Shown here: in pieces, positions 14,931-23,383 of the stretch
How the letters are laid out: each line of letters begins with the position of its first letter
How positions within the stretch are numbered: position 1 is the stretch's first letter
DNA from: Oscillospiraceae bacterium
Lineage (GTDB): Bacteria; Bacillota; Clostridia; Oscillospirales; Oscillospiraceae
Reading direction: 5' to 3'
NCBI GenBank assembly: GCA_016297855.1
Contig: JAEDFW010000011.1
Location: 1-26,425, forward strand
Length of the DNA stretch: 26,425 bases
The notes under the pieces: generated by a model
Told to the model about the DNA's origin: nothing
Database searches by the model: none
What the model saw: the letters and a program-made list of their open reading frames with translations, nothing else
Translations under genes and position numbers: made by a program

Positions 14931-16259
14931 GTGAAAGGAAAGGGCATTGCAACAGCGTTTTTGGCGCTGGGGCTTGTTATGCTGTCCGGCTGTTTCGTGA
15001 AAACAGTTGACGAGATGTACGCGCTTCCGCAACACTCGGACGAGTATTATAACCTGCAGCAGGCGATCGACGCCGTGATGGCTGGCGGCGCTTCCTACTG
15101 CGCGCCGGTCTCGGGCGTGAACCAGCAGTCAGTGCAGCTGGCAGATCTGGACGGCGACGGCGAGGATGAGGCGGTCGTGTTTCTCAAGCGTGACGCTGCC
15201 AAGCCTCTGAACGCCTACATTTTTGACAAAGTGGGCGAGGCATACGAGAATATCGCCGTCATTGAGGGCAGCGGTGCTGCGTTTGAAAGCGCTGATTATG
15301 TGGAGCTGGATGACAAGCCGGGCGCGGAGATCATCATCGGCAGGCGTCTGAGCGATCAGGTGCTGCAGGCGATGAGCGCGTACACGCTGGTCGACGGACG
15401 TATTGTTGAGTTAATGTCGGCAAATTATACCGAATATACCGTTGCCGATTTGGATAATGACGGACGCAAGGACATTTTTATTCTCCGCTTTGACAGCCAG
15501 ACGCAGAATGGTGTTGCAGAGCTTTACCGCTACTGTGAAGGTCAGCTTGAGCGTGAGCCGGAAGTCGGCATGTCCGACGGTGCGGGAACAGTCAAGCGTA
15601 TGATATCGGGTTACATGGCGCACGATGTACCTGCGGTTTTTGTTGCCAGCGAATACGGCGATGACAGTATCATCACAGATGTGTTCGCCTTCCGCGGCGA
15701 CAGCTTCCAGAACATAACCTCATCTGACACCGGTACCAGTGTGCAGACGGTACGCAGCTATTACGTCTACGCCAACGACATTGATTCCGATGGCCTGATC
15801 GAGTTGCCGGAGCTTGTGGAGCTGCCGCGCATTGACGATTCTGACGGCACTTATTCTATAATCCGCTGGTATAACCTCGGTATGAACGGGGACAAGCGTG
15901 TCAAACTCACGACGTATCACAGCTTTTCCAGCGGATGGTATCTCACGATTCCCGACGAGTGGGACGAGCAGATCGCTATCTCACGCAGCGAAGAAACATC
16001 CGGCGTGCGCGGACTGGTTTTTTCCCAGTGGAACGCTAAGACGCACAATGCGACCCCGATTTTTACCATCTATGCTTTTTCCGGTGAGGACCGCAATATT
16101 ACTGCACCGCAAAGCGGCCGGTTTATCCTTTCGGAAAAGGGAGACGTGACCTATGCTGCTGAGCTTGGTGAAAGCAGCTGGGCAAAATCACTTGACGAGC
16201 AGACGCTGAAACAGATGTTCAACTATATCCGGATCGACTGGAATTCCGGCGAGACGTAA
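14931..16259 (+). CDS. Surface lipoprotein with calcium-loop-like DxDxDG repeats, partner of a two-component system
   Basis: A 442-residue exported lipoprotein with no family I can name firmly. A hydrophobic signal ends in a lipobox LSGC, so Cys21 would be lipid-modified and the protein anchored outside the membrane. Three acidic loops resemble FG-GAP/VCBS or EF-like calcium sites: DLDGDGEDE (72-80), DLDNDGRKD (173-181) and DIDSDGLIE (283-291), each followed by a beta-strand-like stretch, suggesting a propeller-like repeat fold. The GTG start at 14931 has a strong GGAGG and is the only start that includes the signal sequence. Its stop overlaps the ribosome binding site of the response regulator. 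The tight linkage suggests it either modulates the sensor kinase outside the cell or belongs to its response. The function is not known. Confidence 0.88.
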   Translation: MKGKGIATAFLALGLVMLSGCFVKTVDEMYALPQHSDEYYNLQQAIDAVMAGGASYCAPVSGVNQQSVQLADLDGDGEDEAVVFLKRDAAKPLNAYIFDKVGEAYENIAVIEGSGAAFESADYVELDDKPGAEIIIGRRLSDQVLQAMSAYTLVDGRIVELMSANYTEYTVADLDNDGRKDIFILRFDSQTQNGVAELYRYCEGQLEREPEVGMSDGAGTVKRMISGYMAHDVPAVFVASEYGDDSIITDVFAFRGDSFQNITSSDTGTSVQTVRSYYVYANDIDSDGLIELPELVELPRIDDSDGTYSIIRWYNLGMNGDKRVKLTTYHSFSSGWYLTIPDEWDEQIAISRSEETSGVRGLVFSQWNAKTHNATPIFTIYAFSGEDRNITAPQSGRFILSEKGDVTYAAELGESSWAKSLDEQTLKQMFNYIRIDWNSGET

Positions 16260-16272
16260 AGGAGAGACGTTC

Positions 16273-16959
16273 ATGAAAAAAGTTTTGATTCTTGAGGATG
16301 AAGTCAGCATCCGCAGCTTTGTTGTCATCAACCTCAAGCGCGCCGGATATGAAGTCATTGAAGCCGGCTTGGGCGCAGAGGCGCTGGAAAAGCTGAAAGC
16401 GAATCCTGACGTTGGTGTTGCGATTCTGGATATCATGCTGCCGGATATCGACGGCTTTGAGGTCTGCCGCAGCATTCGTGCAACCGACAAGAAGATCGGT
16501 ATTATCATGCTTACAGCCAGAAGTCAGGAGATGGATAAGATTACGGGTCTGATGACAGGCGCCGACGATTATATGACAAAGCCGTTCAGCCCGGCAGAGC
16601 TCACTGCGCGCATCGATGCGCTCTTTCGCCGCATTGGCTCCGATACTGCTGGAGACAGTGTCGAGCTGCAGCAGGGGCCGTTCGTTCTCAATACGCGCAA
16701 CCGCACCCTTGACAAAGAGGGCAAGCGCATCAAGCTCACGCAGGTGGAGTATGCCATCATGAAGCTGTTTATTCAGAATCCCGGCCGGGCGCTCTCGCGC
16801 GAAGATATTCTGACGACGGTGTGGGGCCGCGATTATGACGGTGAGTTGAAAATCGTTGATGTCAATATCCGAAGACTTCGCATCAAGATCGAGGACGATA
16901 CCGCCAATCCTACCTATATTACGACCGTTTGGGGCTTCGGCTACAAGTGGGGCGCATGA
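16273..16959 (+). CDS. OmpR/PhoB-family response regulator
   Basis: A 228-residue transcription factor. The receiver domain (1-120) has the acidic pair within LEDE (8-10), the phosphoacceptor Asp53 in ILDIMLPDIDG, Thr81 and Lys103 in MTKPFSPAEL. The C-terminal winged helix (about 130-228) is of the OmpR/PhoB type, with LTQVEYAIMKLFIQNPGRALSREDILTTVWG and VDVNIRRLRIKIE, closing in TTVWGFGYKWGA. It is expected to be phosphorylated by the adjacent kinase and to bind direct repeats in DNA. A GGAGAG site lies eight bases before the ATG and just past the lipoprotein stop. The regulon cannot be read here; the 14831-14930 region is a plausible self-regulated target. Confidence 0.96.
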   Translation: MKKVLILEDEVSIRSFVVINLKRAGYEVIEAGLGAEALEKLKANPDVGVAILDIMLPDIDGFEVCRSIRATDKKIGIIMLTARSQEMDKITGLMTGADDYMTKPFSPAELTARIDALFRRIGSDTAGDSVELQQGPFVLNTRNRTLDKEGKRIKLTQVEYAIMKLFIQNPGRALSREDILTTVWGRDYDGELKIVDVNIRRLRIKIEDDTANPTYITTVWGFGYKWGA

Positions 16960-16988
16960 TTGTACGCCGGAAAGAGAGGTGAGGCGGC

Positions 16989-18410
16989 ATGCGGAAGCGT
17001 AAAAAGCTGGCCGGCCTTGAAAAGCGATGGCTCTTAAACAATGTCAGCATCATGATTGCGCTGGCTCTCGTGTGTGTCGCCGCCATCACGATCTCCATTT
17101 CCGTCTATTATTATTCCAATATCCGTTCAAGCCTGGAAAACAAGGCGAGAACGACCACGGATTTCTTTGGAAACTATATCAGCCAGAGCTACAACGAGTA
17201 TTATCAGTCGTGCATTAAGTTTGCACAGACCTTTGAAGAAAAAGACAGTCTCGAGCTGCAGTTTATTTCTACCGGCGGCAAGATCGTCGCATCGTCCTAT
17301 GGCCAGTGGGCAGGTCAACCGCCGCAGACCGGTGATGTAGATCAGGCCATTTCCACCCAGAAGATTGCGTGTTTTAAGGGCCGCGATCCACAGACCGGTG
17401 AGCGCATCCTCGCGGTGTCAAGTCCGATGATCTATACCAACGGCGAGGTCATCGGTGTTTTACGGTATGTGACGAGCCTGAAAAACGCCGACCGGCAGGT
17501 GATGCTCACAGCAATTGTCGCTGTGGGCGTTGGGCTGGTTTTCATTGCGTTCATGCTATTTACAAGCAGCTTTTTCATTCGCTCTATTCTTGAGCCTGTC
17601 TCACAGATTACAGCTACGGCAAAGCGGATTGCGGCCGGCTCATACGGCGTGCTCATCCCAAAACAGTATGACGATGAAATCGGTGAACTGGCAGACACCA
17701 TCAATGACATGTCCGTCAAGATCAGCCAGTCGGAAAAGACGCAGTCGGAATTTATTTCGTCCGTCTCGCACGAGCTGCGCACGCCGCTCACGGCAATTTC
17801 CGGCTGGGGTGAGACGCTTTTGTCTGACGACATGCTCTCGCAGCAGACACGCCGCGGAATGCTCATTATCTTGCGTGAAGCCAGGCGACTGACCGGTATG
17901 GTGGAGGAGCTTCTGGAGTTTACCAGAATGCAGGACGGCCGGTTTACCCTGAGTGTCGAAAAAGCCGACATTCTGGCAGAGTTTGAAGATACGGTGTTTA
18001 TGTACGGCAGCCGTCTGAAGCAGGAGGGCATTACGCTGGAGTATGAACCGTCCGATACTGAAATACCTGAGATCCCATGTGACGTGGCGCGTATGCGTCA
18101 GGTGTTCTTGAACATTCTTGACAACGCCGCCAAGCATGGCGGCGACGGTAAGCGGATCGTCGCGTCTATTTCGCACGAACCGCCCAGCGTTGTTGTGCGC
18201 ATCCGCGATTTTGGTCCCGGCATCCCGGACGAGGAGCTGCCGCATGTGAAGATGAAGTTTTATAAGGGCAGTTCCAAGGCGCGCGGCAGCGGCATCGGAC
18301 TTGCTGTGTGCGAGGAGATCGTTACCATGCACGGCGGAAATCTGCAGCTAGAAAACGCAGACGGCGGCGGAACGCTCGTCACAATTTCCATCCCCGACGG
18401 GGAAGAATAG
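16989..18410 (+). CDS. Membrane sensor histidine kinase with HAMP domain
   Basis: A 473-residue kinase. Two membrane segments, about 20-43 and 172-196, frame an extracytoplasmic sensor of roughly 130 residues that resembles a small Cache/PAS-like domain (FISTGGKIVASSYG, GEVIGVLRYVTSL). A HAMP linker follows (RSILEPVSQITATAKRIAAGSYG), then HisKA with His261 in SSVSHELRTPLTAISGWGETL, and an HATPase domain with the N box NILDNAAKH (375-383), G1 DFGPGIP (407-413) and G2 GSGIGLAV (433-440). All catalytic motifs are intact. The ATG at 16989 has a GAGAGGTGAGG site upstream. It pairs with the response regulator 30 bases upstream; the upstream lipoprotein is a candidate partner of its sensor domain. 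Confidence 0.96.
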   Translation: MRKRKKLAGLEKRWLLNNVSIMIALALVCVAAITISISVYYYSNIRSSLENKARTTTDFFGNYISQSYNEYYQSCIKFAQTFEEKDSLELQFISTGGKIVASSYGQWAGQPPQTGDVDQAISTQKIACFKGRDPQTGERILAVSSPMIYTNGEVIGVLRYVTSLKNADRQVMLTAIVAVGVGLVFIAFMLFTSSFFIRSILEPVSQITATAKRIAAGSYGVLIPKQYDDEIGELADTINDMSVKISQSEKTQSEFISSVSHELRTPLTAISGWGETLLSDDMLSQQTRRGMLIILREARRLTGMVEELLEFTRMQDGRFTLSVEKADILAEFEDTVFMYGSRLKQEGITLEYEPSDTEIPEIPCDVARMRQVFLNILDNAAKHGGDGKRIVASISHEPPSVVVRIRDFGPGIPDEELPHVKMKFYKGSSKARGSGIGLAVCEEIVTMHGGNLQLENADGGGTLVTISIPDGEE

Positions 18411-18419
18411 AGGATTACG

Positions 18420-19376
18420 ATGGCAAATTGCAAACAACCTGTCTGTCAGGAAAAATTCAAAACCATGATCGGCGGTCAGGCGCTGATTGAGGGTATTATG
18501 ATGCAGGGACCCGATAAACGTGCGATCGTGGTGCGCGGGCCCGAGGGAATCGTCACCAAGGTCGAGCCGCTTAAAAAGCGCACGGGTTGGCTTTCCTGGC
18601 CGCTCATCCGAGGCGTGGTGAACTTCGGCTCCGCAATGGTAAGCGGCGTGAAGGCACTCATGTATTCCGCCGACTTCTTTCCCGAAGAAGAGTCAGAGCC
18701 ATCGAAACTGGATCAGTGGCTGGAAAAGAAACTGGGTTCAGAGAAGATGCAGCAGGTGGTCATCTATACGGCGGTCGTGCTGGGTATGGCGCTGGCAGTC
18801 GGGCTGTTTTTCCTGCTGCCCACGCTGATTTCCGGCCTGTTTGATTCGCTGGTGCACAATGCGGTGGCGCGCAGCGTGGTCGAGGGAGTCATCCGTATCG
18901 TTATTTTCCTGGGATATATGATTCTCGTCTCAAAAATGAAGGATATGCGCCGCGTGTTTTCCTATCATGGCGCTGAGCATAAAACCATCCGCTGCTATGA
19001 GGCCAAGCTTCCGCTGACGGTGGAGAACGCCCGGCAGATGACGCGGCTGCATCCGCGCTGCGGCACGAGCTTTTTGTTTGTTGTGATCGTGCTTTCGATT
19101 CTCATTACGGCGCTGTTCAGCGCGCTTGTGCCGATTTCCAATGTCTTTCTGCGTACACTCACGCGGTTGGCGCTATTACCTGTGATTGTGTCGATCGCAT
19201 ATGAGTTTAACCGCTTTGTCGGCCGGCACGACAACCGGCTTACGCGCATTCTGACTGCGCCCGGCATGTGGTTCCAGAACTTTACGACCAATGAACCGGA
19301 CGATTCCATGCTCGAGGTCGCCATAGAAGCGCTTACGCTGGTTCTGCCCGAGCAGGAAGGCACTGACGAATGGTAA
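18420..19376 (+). CDS. yqhQ: DUF1385 membrane protein (YqhQ family)
   Basis: A 318-residue integral membrane protein of the DUF1385/YqhQ family, whose biochemical role is not established. The N-terminus carries the family signature IGGQALIEGIMMQGP (17-31). Hydrophobic segments lie at about 115-140, 150-172, 213-240 and 245-260, and the cytoplasmic-looking loop YHGAEHKTIRCYEA with LHPRCGTSFLF is strongly conserved in the family. It starts nine bases after the kinase stop with a GAGGA site. Its 3' end overlaps the prmC start by seven bases. In many Clostridia this gene stands beside prmC and prfA, which matches the context here except that prfA is missing. Confidence 0.93.
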   Translation: MANCKQPVCQEKFKTMIGGQALIEGIMMQGPDKRAIVVRGPEGIVTKVEPLKKRTGWLSWPLIRGVVNFGSAMVSGVKALMYSADFFPEEESEPSKLDQWLEKKLGSEKMQQVVIYTAVVLGMALAVGLFFLLPTLISGLFDSLVHNAVARSVVEGVIRIVIFLGYMILVSKMKDMRRVFSYHGAEHKTIRCYEAKLPLTVENARQMTRLHPRCGTSFLFVVIVLSILITALFSALVPISNVFLRTLTRLALLPVIVSIAYEFNRFVGRHDNRLTRILTAPGMWFQNFTTNEPDDSMLEVAIEALTLVLPEQEGTDEW

Positions 19377-20227
19377 GGAAGTACGGCGAGTTATATCTTG
19401 ACGCGCGCAAGGCGCTGCGTGCAACCGAGGGCGACAACGCCGCCATCTGCGCGCGCGAGCTTCTGTCGCTCGCGTCAGGAAAGTCAGTCGCCGCGCTGTT
19501 GGCCGACCGTGAGCTGTACGCCTCGGAAGCGATTGAAGCGCGGCTGAATGAGTATCTTGCGCGGATGCTGCGCGGCGAGCCGCTGGCATATATCCTTGGC
19601 CGGTGGAGTTTTTATGGGATGGAGCTGACCGTTACACCGGATGTGCTCATTCCGCGCGACGATACCATGGCTGTGACGGATCTTGCCATCGATACGCTTC
19701 GCGAGATGCCATCGCCGGCGAGAGTACTGGACCTGTGTACAGGATCAGGCTGTATCGGTCTGGCCATTGCGCACCATCTGGATAAGTGCAATGTGACGCT
19801 CTGCGACGTGTCTGCAAAAGCGCTGGCAGTGGCAAAGCAAAATATTGCGTCGCTGCGGCTCAAAAGCCGTGTGACTGCGTTTGAGGCCGATGTGACAAAG
19901 CCTGCGGCAAAATTTCTGGGACAGTTTGATCTGATCGTTTCCAATCCACCGTACGTGACGCGCGCGGAAATGACGCAGCTGCAGCCTTCGGTGCGCGATT
20001 ACGAGCCAAGCCTTGCCCTTGACGGCGGGGAAGACGGGCTGGATTTTTACAGAGCGATTCTTGATAACTTTACTGTTGCGCTGAAAGATGGGGGATATCT
20101 GTGCCTGGAATTCGGTTTTGGGCAGTATATGGCCGTTGGAATGCTGCTTGAGGCATCGGGATACACGGATATCCGGTTCCGCAAGGATGCGCGCGGCATC
20201 ATCCGCGCGGTTATCGCGCAGAAATAA
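19370..20227 (+). CDS. prmC: Release factor glutamine methyltransferase
   Basis: A 285-residue S-adenosylmethionine-dependent methyltransferase that modifies the glutamine of the GGQ motif in release factors RF1 and RF2, raising termination efficiency. The N-terminal helical domain includes EPLAYILGRWSFYGMELTVTPDVLIPR. The SAM site is VLDLCTGSGCIGLAIA (119-134), and the substrate-glutamine motif NPPYVTRAEM (192-201) distinguishes PrmC and HemK-type enzymes. Length is normal. The ATG at 19370 overlaps the YqhQ stop, which indicates coupled translation. prfA, the usual neighbour encoding its substrate, does not follow; recA does. Confidence 0.96.
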   Translation: MVRKYGELYLDARKALRATEGDNAAICARELLSLASGKSVAALLADRELYASEAIEARLNEYLARMLRGEPLAYILGRWSFYGMELTVTPDVLIPRDDTMAVTDLAIDTLREMPSPARVLDLCTGSGCIGLAIAHHLDKCNVTLCDVSAKALAVAKQNIASLRLKSRVTAFEADVTKPAAKFLGQFDLIVSNPPYVTRAEMTQLQPSVRDYEPSLALDGGEDGLDFYRAILDNFTVALKDGGYLCLEFGFGQYMAVGMLLEASGYTDIRFRKDARGIIRAVIAQK

Positions 20228-20232
20228 ATGCT

Positions 20233-20246
20233 AAAACAAATGTTTG
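20233..20246 (+). promoter_or_regulatory. Probable LexA (SOS) operator of recA
   Basis: AAAACAAATGTTTG matches 12 of 14 positions of the Gram-positive LexA consensus CGAACRNRYGTTYG, including both AAC/GTT cores. It overlaps the recA -35 hexamer, as expected for repression. LexA itself is not in the window. Confidence 0.65.
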
Positions 20247-20272
20247 AATTTATGGAACATCTGTGATATACT
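20244..20272 (+). promoter_or_regulatory. SigA-type promoter of the recA operon
   Basis: TTGAAT (20244-20249) and TATACT (20267-20272) are separated by 17 bases, about 30 bases before the recA start. The -35 lies over the SOS-like operator. Confidence 0.7.
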
Positions 20273-20305
20273 GAGGATACAAACTAAAAGGAAAGGTATC
20301 TGATT

Positions 20306-21406
20306 ATGGAAAAGAGAAAGAATACGGCCGATACCGCAAGCAGCGATAAGAAAAAAGCGTTGGAAACGGCGCTGCAGCAGATCGAAAAGAACTTTGGCAA
20401 GGGCACGGTCATGCGTCTTGGCGACAAGCCGGAAATGGTTGTCGACGCCATCCCCACCGGCTCTCTGGCGCTTGACGCCGCGCTTGGCATCGGCGGCGTG
20501 CCGCGCGGCAGAATCATCGAAATCTATGGGCCGGAGTCGTCCGGTAAGACCACGCTTGCGCTGCATATTGTGGCACAAGCGCAGAAGCGCGGCGGCGAGG
20601 TCGCCTTTGTCGATGCCGAGCACGCGCTCGATCCCGACTATGCCGCGCGCATCGGCGTGGATATTGATTCCATGCTTGTCTCGCAGCCGGATACCGGCGA
20701 GCAGGCACTGGAGATCACCGACGCACTGGTGCGTTCGGGCGCGCTGGATGTGGTGGTTGTTGACTCTGTCGCGGCATTGACGCCGCGCGCGGAGATCGAG
20801 GGTGAGATGGGTGATACGTTTGTCGGTCTGCAGGCGCGGCTGATGTCGCAGGCGCTGAGAAAGCTGGCCGGCAACATCGCAAAAACCAACTGCGTCGTCA
20901 TCTTCATCAACCAGCTGCGTATGAAGATCGGTGTCATGTACGGCAACCCAGAAACGACTACCGGCGGCAACGCGCTGAAGTTCTATGCTTCTGTCCGTAT
21001 CGATATCCGCCGCATTGAGGCCATCAAGAACGGCACCGAGATCGTGGGAAACCGCACGCGCGCGAAGATTGTGAAGAATAAGGTTGCGCCTCCGTTCAAG
21101 GAAGCGGTTTTCGACATCATGTACGGCGAAGGCATCTCCAAGTGGGGCGAACTTGTCGATATGGCCGTACAGCTTGATCTCATCCAGAAGAGCGGCAGCT
21201 GGTTCTCCATCGGAGATGAGCGTATCGGTCAGGGCCGCGACAACGCCAAGCAGTATCTGATCGATCATCCTGAGCTTGCTGCACAGATTGAAGCCGACGT
21301 GCGCGAGAATATGTGGAAGCTGCAGCCGAATCGCAGCAGAACGCCTATTGCGCCCGCTGCCAAGCCCGTGAGCGTCTCAGCCGACGATTTTAACGATGAG
21401 ACTTGA
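20306..21406 (+). CDS. recA: Recombinase A
   Basis: A 366-residue RecA, which forms ATP-dependent filaments on single-stranded DNA for strand exchange and triggers LexA self-cleavage. Motifs are GKGTVMRLGD, Walker A GPESSGKTT (75-83), FVDAEHALDP, VVVDSVAALTPRAEIEGEMGD (Walker B and L1 region), the L2 region FINQLRMKIGVMYGNPETTTGGNALKFYASVR, and NKVAPPFKEAVFDIMYGEGIS. No intein is present. AAGGAAAGG upstream of the ATG at 20306 is the ribosome binding site. It is the first gene of recA-recX-rimO-pgsA, and its stop lies 11 bases inside recX. Confidence 0.99.
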   Translation: MEKRKNTADTASSDKKKALETALQQIEKNFGKGTVMRLGDKPEMVVDAIPTGSLALDAALGIGGVPRGRIIEIYGPESSGKTTLALHIVAQAQKRGGEVAFVDAEHALDPDYAARIGVDIDSMLVSQPDTGEQALEITDALVRSGALDVVVVDSVAALTPRAEIEGEMGDTFVGLQARLMSQALRKLAGNIAKTNCVVIFINQLRMKIGVMYGNPETTTGGNALKFYASVRIDIRRIEAIKNGTEIVGNRTRAKIVKNKVAPPFKEAVFDIMYGEGISKWGELVDMAVQLDLIQKSGSWFSIGDERIGQGRDNAKQYLIDHPELAAQIEADVRENMWKLQPNRSRTPIAPAAKPVSVSADDFNDET

Positions 21407-22040
21407 CCGGCTCGAGCCGATGCCGCAGTCCGGTCGTGTGAAGCTCGTTTTTGCAGACGGCAGCATGCTGAAAACGCAGCCGTATCTTGTGGCGGACTTC
21501 GGCCTGTACGCAGGAATGGAACTGGATGAAGAGCAGTTTGCATCGCTCTGTGCTGCAGTGAAAAAAGCTTCGGCAAGGGAACGTGCGGTTCGGATCGTAG
21601 CCGCCAGCGGTGTGTCGGAGAAGGAACTCAAAAGACGCCTTGTGCAGAAGGGCGAGGACGAAAACGACGCATTAGACGCGGTTGACTGGCTCAAGGAGCT
21701 GCATCTTATCGATGACGCGAAAACAGCCGAACAGATTGTCGCCAGCGCTGCAGCCAAAGGCTATGGCCGTGCGCGCATCCGCAATCTGCTGTATGAAAAA
21801 GGTATTTCGCGCGAATATTGGGACGAGGCGCTTTCGAGCGTGCCGCCGATGGACGACACCATCGACCGCTTTCTTCGTCAGCGGCTGAAGGGTTGTGAGC
21901 CGGATGAAAAGACGCTCAAAAAAGCGGTCGACGCGCTCTTGCGGCGTGGACACAGCTGGGGCGATATTCAATCGGCGCTGCGCCGCTACCAGACCGGATT
22001 GGAGCTGGAGGAAGACGATATAATGGAGGAAATGGAATGA
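21396..22040 (+). CDS. recX: Regulatory protein RecX
   Basis: A 214-residue RecX, which binds RecA filaments and limits RecA activity. Three-helix RecX repeats are visible: SEKELKRRLVQKGEDENDALDAVDWLKELHLIDDAKTAEQIVASAAAKGYGRARIRNLLYEKGISREYWDEAL, then a third repeat EKTLKKAVDALLRRGHSWGDIQSALRRY. A Firmicute-type N-terminal extension of about 65 residues precedes them. The ATG at 21396 overlaps the recA end, and its own stop overlaps the rimO start as ATGA. Coupling to recA is the usual arrangement. Confidence 0.93.
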   Translation: MRLDRLEPMPQSGRVKLVFADGSMLKTQPYLVADFGLYAGMELDEEQFASLCAAVKKASARERAVRIVAASGVSEKELKRRLVQKGEDENDALDAVDWLKELHLIDDAKTAEQIVASAAAKGYGRARIRNLLYEKGISREYWDEALSSVPPMDDTIDRFLRQRLKGCEPDEKTLKKAVDALLRRGHSWGDIQSALRRYQTGLELEEDDIMEEME

Positions 22041-23383
22041 GCCATACCGTTGGTATGATCTCGCTCGGCTGCGCCAAAAATCAGGTGAATGCCGAGCAGA
22101 TGCTGTATTTGCTGCGGCAGGCGGGCTATGAGATCTTGCCCGACCCCGATGGGGCGGAGTTGGTCATAATCAACACCTGCGGCTTTATCGATTCGGCCAA
22201 GAGCGAGGCGATCGACAATATCCTTGCGATGGGTGCGCTCAAACAGGAAGGAAGCGTCGGAAAAATTCTGGTTACTGGTTGTCTTGCCCAGCGTTATCAG
22301 CAAGAGATACTCGAGCAGATGCCGGAAGTCGACGGCATTTTGGGCACAGGCTCGTATTATGACATCGTAAACGCCGTCAATCAGCTGCTTTCCGGCCACG
22401 CATACCAGCGCTTCGATGATATCAACGCGCCGGTTGATGAGACCGGGCGCATCCTCACAACGCCCGAGTATTACGCATATCTTAAAATAGCTGAGGGGTG
22501 CGATAACCATTGCGCCTACTGTGTCATCCCGTCGCTGCGTGGCAAATACCGCAGCCGGAAGATGGAGGATCTGCTTGCCGAGGCGCGCGCGCTGGCATCT
22601 GATGGCGTGAAAGAACTGATCGTCGTCGCGCAGGATACCAGCCGCTATGGTATTGACCTCTATGGCGAGCGGCGTCTGGCTGATCTTTTGCGCGAGCTGT
22701 GTAGAATTGACGGTTTTGTCTGGATCCGCGTGCACTACCTGTACCCGGATGAAATGTCCGACGAGCTGATTGATGTGCTGAAAACAGAGGCGAAGATCGT
22801 AAAATATCTGGATATTCCCATCCAGCACATCAATGATGCGATCTTGCGCCGCATGAATCGCCGCGGCAACAGCGCCTATCTCAAGACGCTGCTTACACGG
22901 CTGCGTAACGAGATTCCCGGCCTTGTGCTCCGCACAAGCCTGATTACCGGTCTGCCCGGCGAGGGTGAGGCGGAGTTTGAAGAGCTTTGCGCGTTTTTAC
23001 GCGAATACAGACTTGAGCGCGTGGGCGCATTTGCGTTTTCGCCGGAAGAGGGCACGCGCGCAGCCGAGATGGAGCACCCCGACAGCGAGGTGGCGCAGCA
23101 GCGTGCGGAAATCGTAGCCGAGCTGCAGTCGCGCATTATGGACGACTACAACGAGTCCAGACTCGGAGAAACCATGCAGGTGCTCTGTGAGGGGTACGAC
23201 CCCGAAGAAGACAGCTACTACGGCAGAACCTATGCCGATTCACCGGATATCGACGGCAAGATCTGGTTCACCGCAAGCAGACATATCAAAACCGGCAGCT
23301 TTGTGGATGTTCGTGTCATCGACACCTACGATGGCGAGCTGGTGGGAATTTTGGAGGAAGATACCAATGACGACTGCGAGTAA
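22037..23383 (+). CDS. rimO: Ribosomal protein S12 methylthiotransferase RimO
   Basis: A 448-residue radical-SAM methylthiotransferase that adds a methylthio group to an aspartate of ribosomal protein S12. The N-terminal UPF0004 domain holds one iron-sulfur cluster (Cys12 in SLGCAKNQVNAE, Cys48 in NTCGF, Cys82 in VTGCLAQRY). The radical SAM cluster is CDNHCAYC (155-162). A TRAM domain ends the protein (about 375-440). SLGCAKNQVNAE and the spacing favour RimO over the tRNA enzyme MiaB. It is translationally coupled to recX through ATGA, and pgsA starts inside its 3' end, so it is likely carried along by recA transcription. Confidence 0.95.
   Translation: MSHTVGMISLGCAKNQVNAEQMLYLLRQAGYEILPDPDGAELVIINTCGFIDSAKSEAIDNILAMGALKQEGSVGKILVTGCLAQRYQQEILEQMPEVDGILGTGSYYDIVNAVNQLLSGHAYQRFDDINAPVDETGRILTTPEYYAYLKIAEGCDNHCAYCVIPSLRGKYRSRKMEDLLAEARALASDGVKELIVVAQDTSRYGIDLYGERRLADLLRELCRIDGFVWIRVHYLYPDEMSDELIDVLKTEAKIVKYLDIPIQHINDAILRRMNRRGNSAYLKTLLTRLRNEIPGLVLRTSLITGLPGEGEAEFEELCAFLREYRLERVGAFAFSPEEGTRAAEMEHPDSEVAQQRAEIVAELQSRIMDDYNESRLGETMQVLCEGYDPEEDSYYGRTYADSPDIDGKIWFTASRHIKTGSFVDVRVIDTYDGELVGILEEDTNDDCE

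Noticed and set aside
20231..21268. 345-codon minus-strand frame opposite recA
   Set aside because: recA is unmistakable on the plus strand and long antisense frames are common over GC-rich genes.
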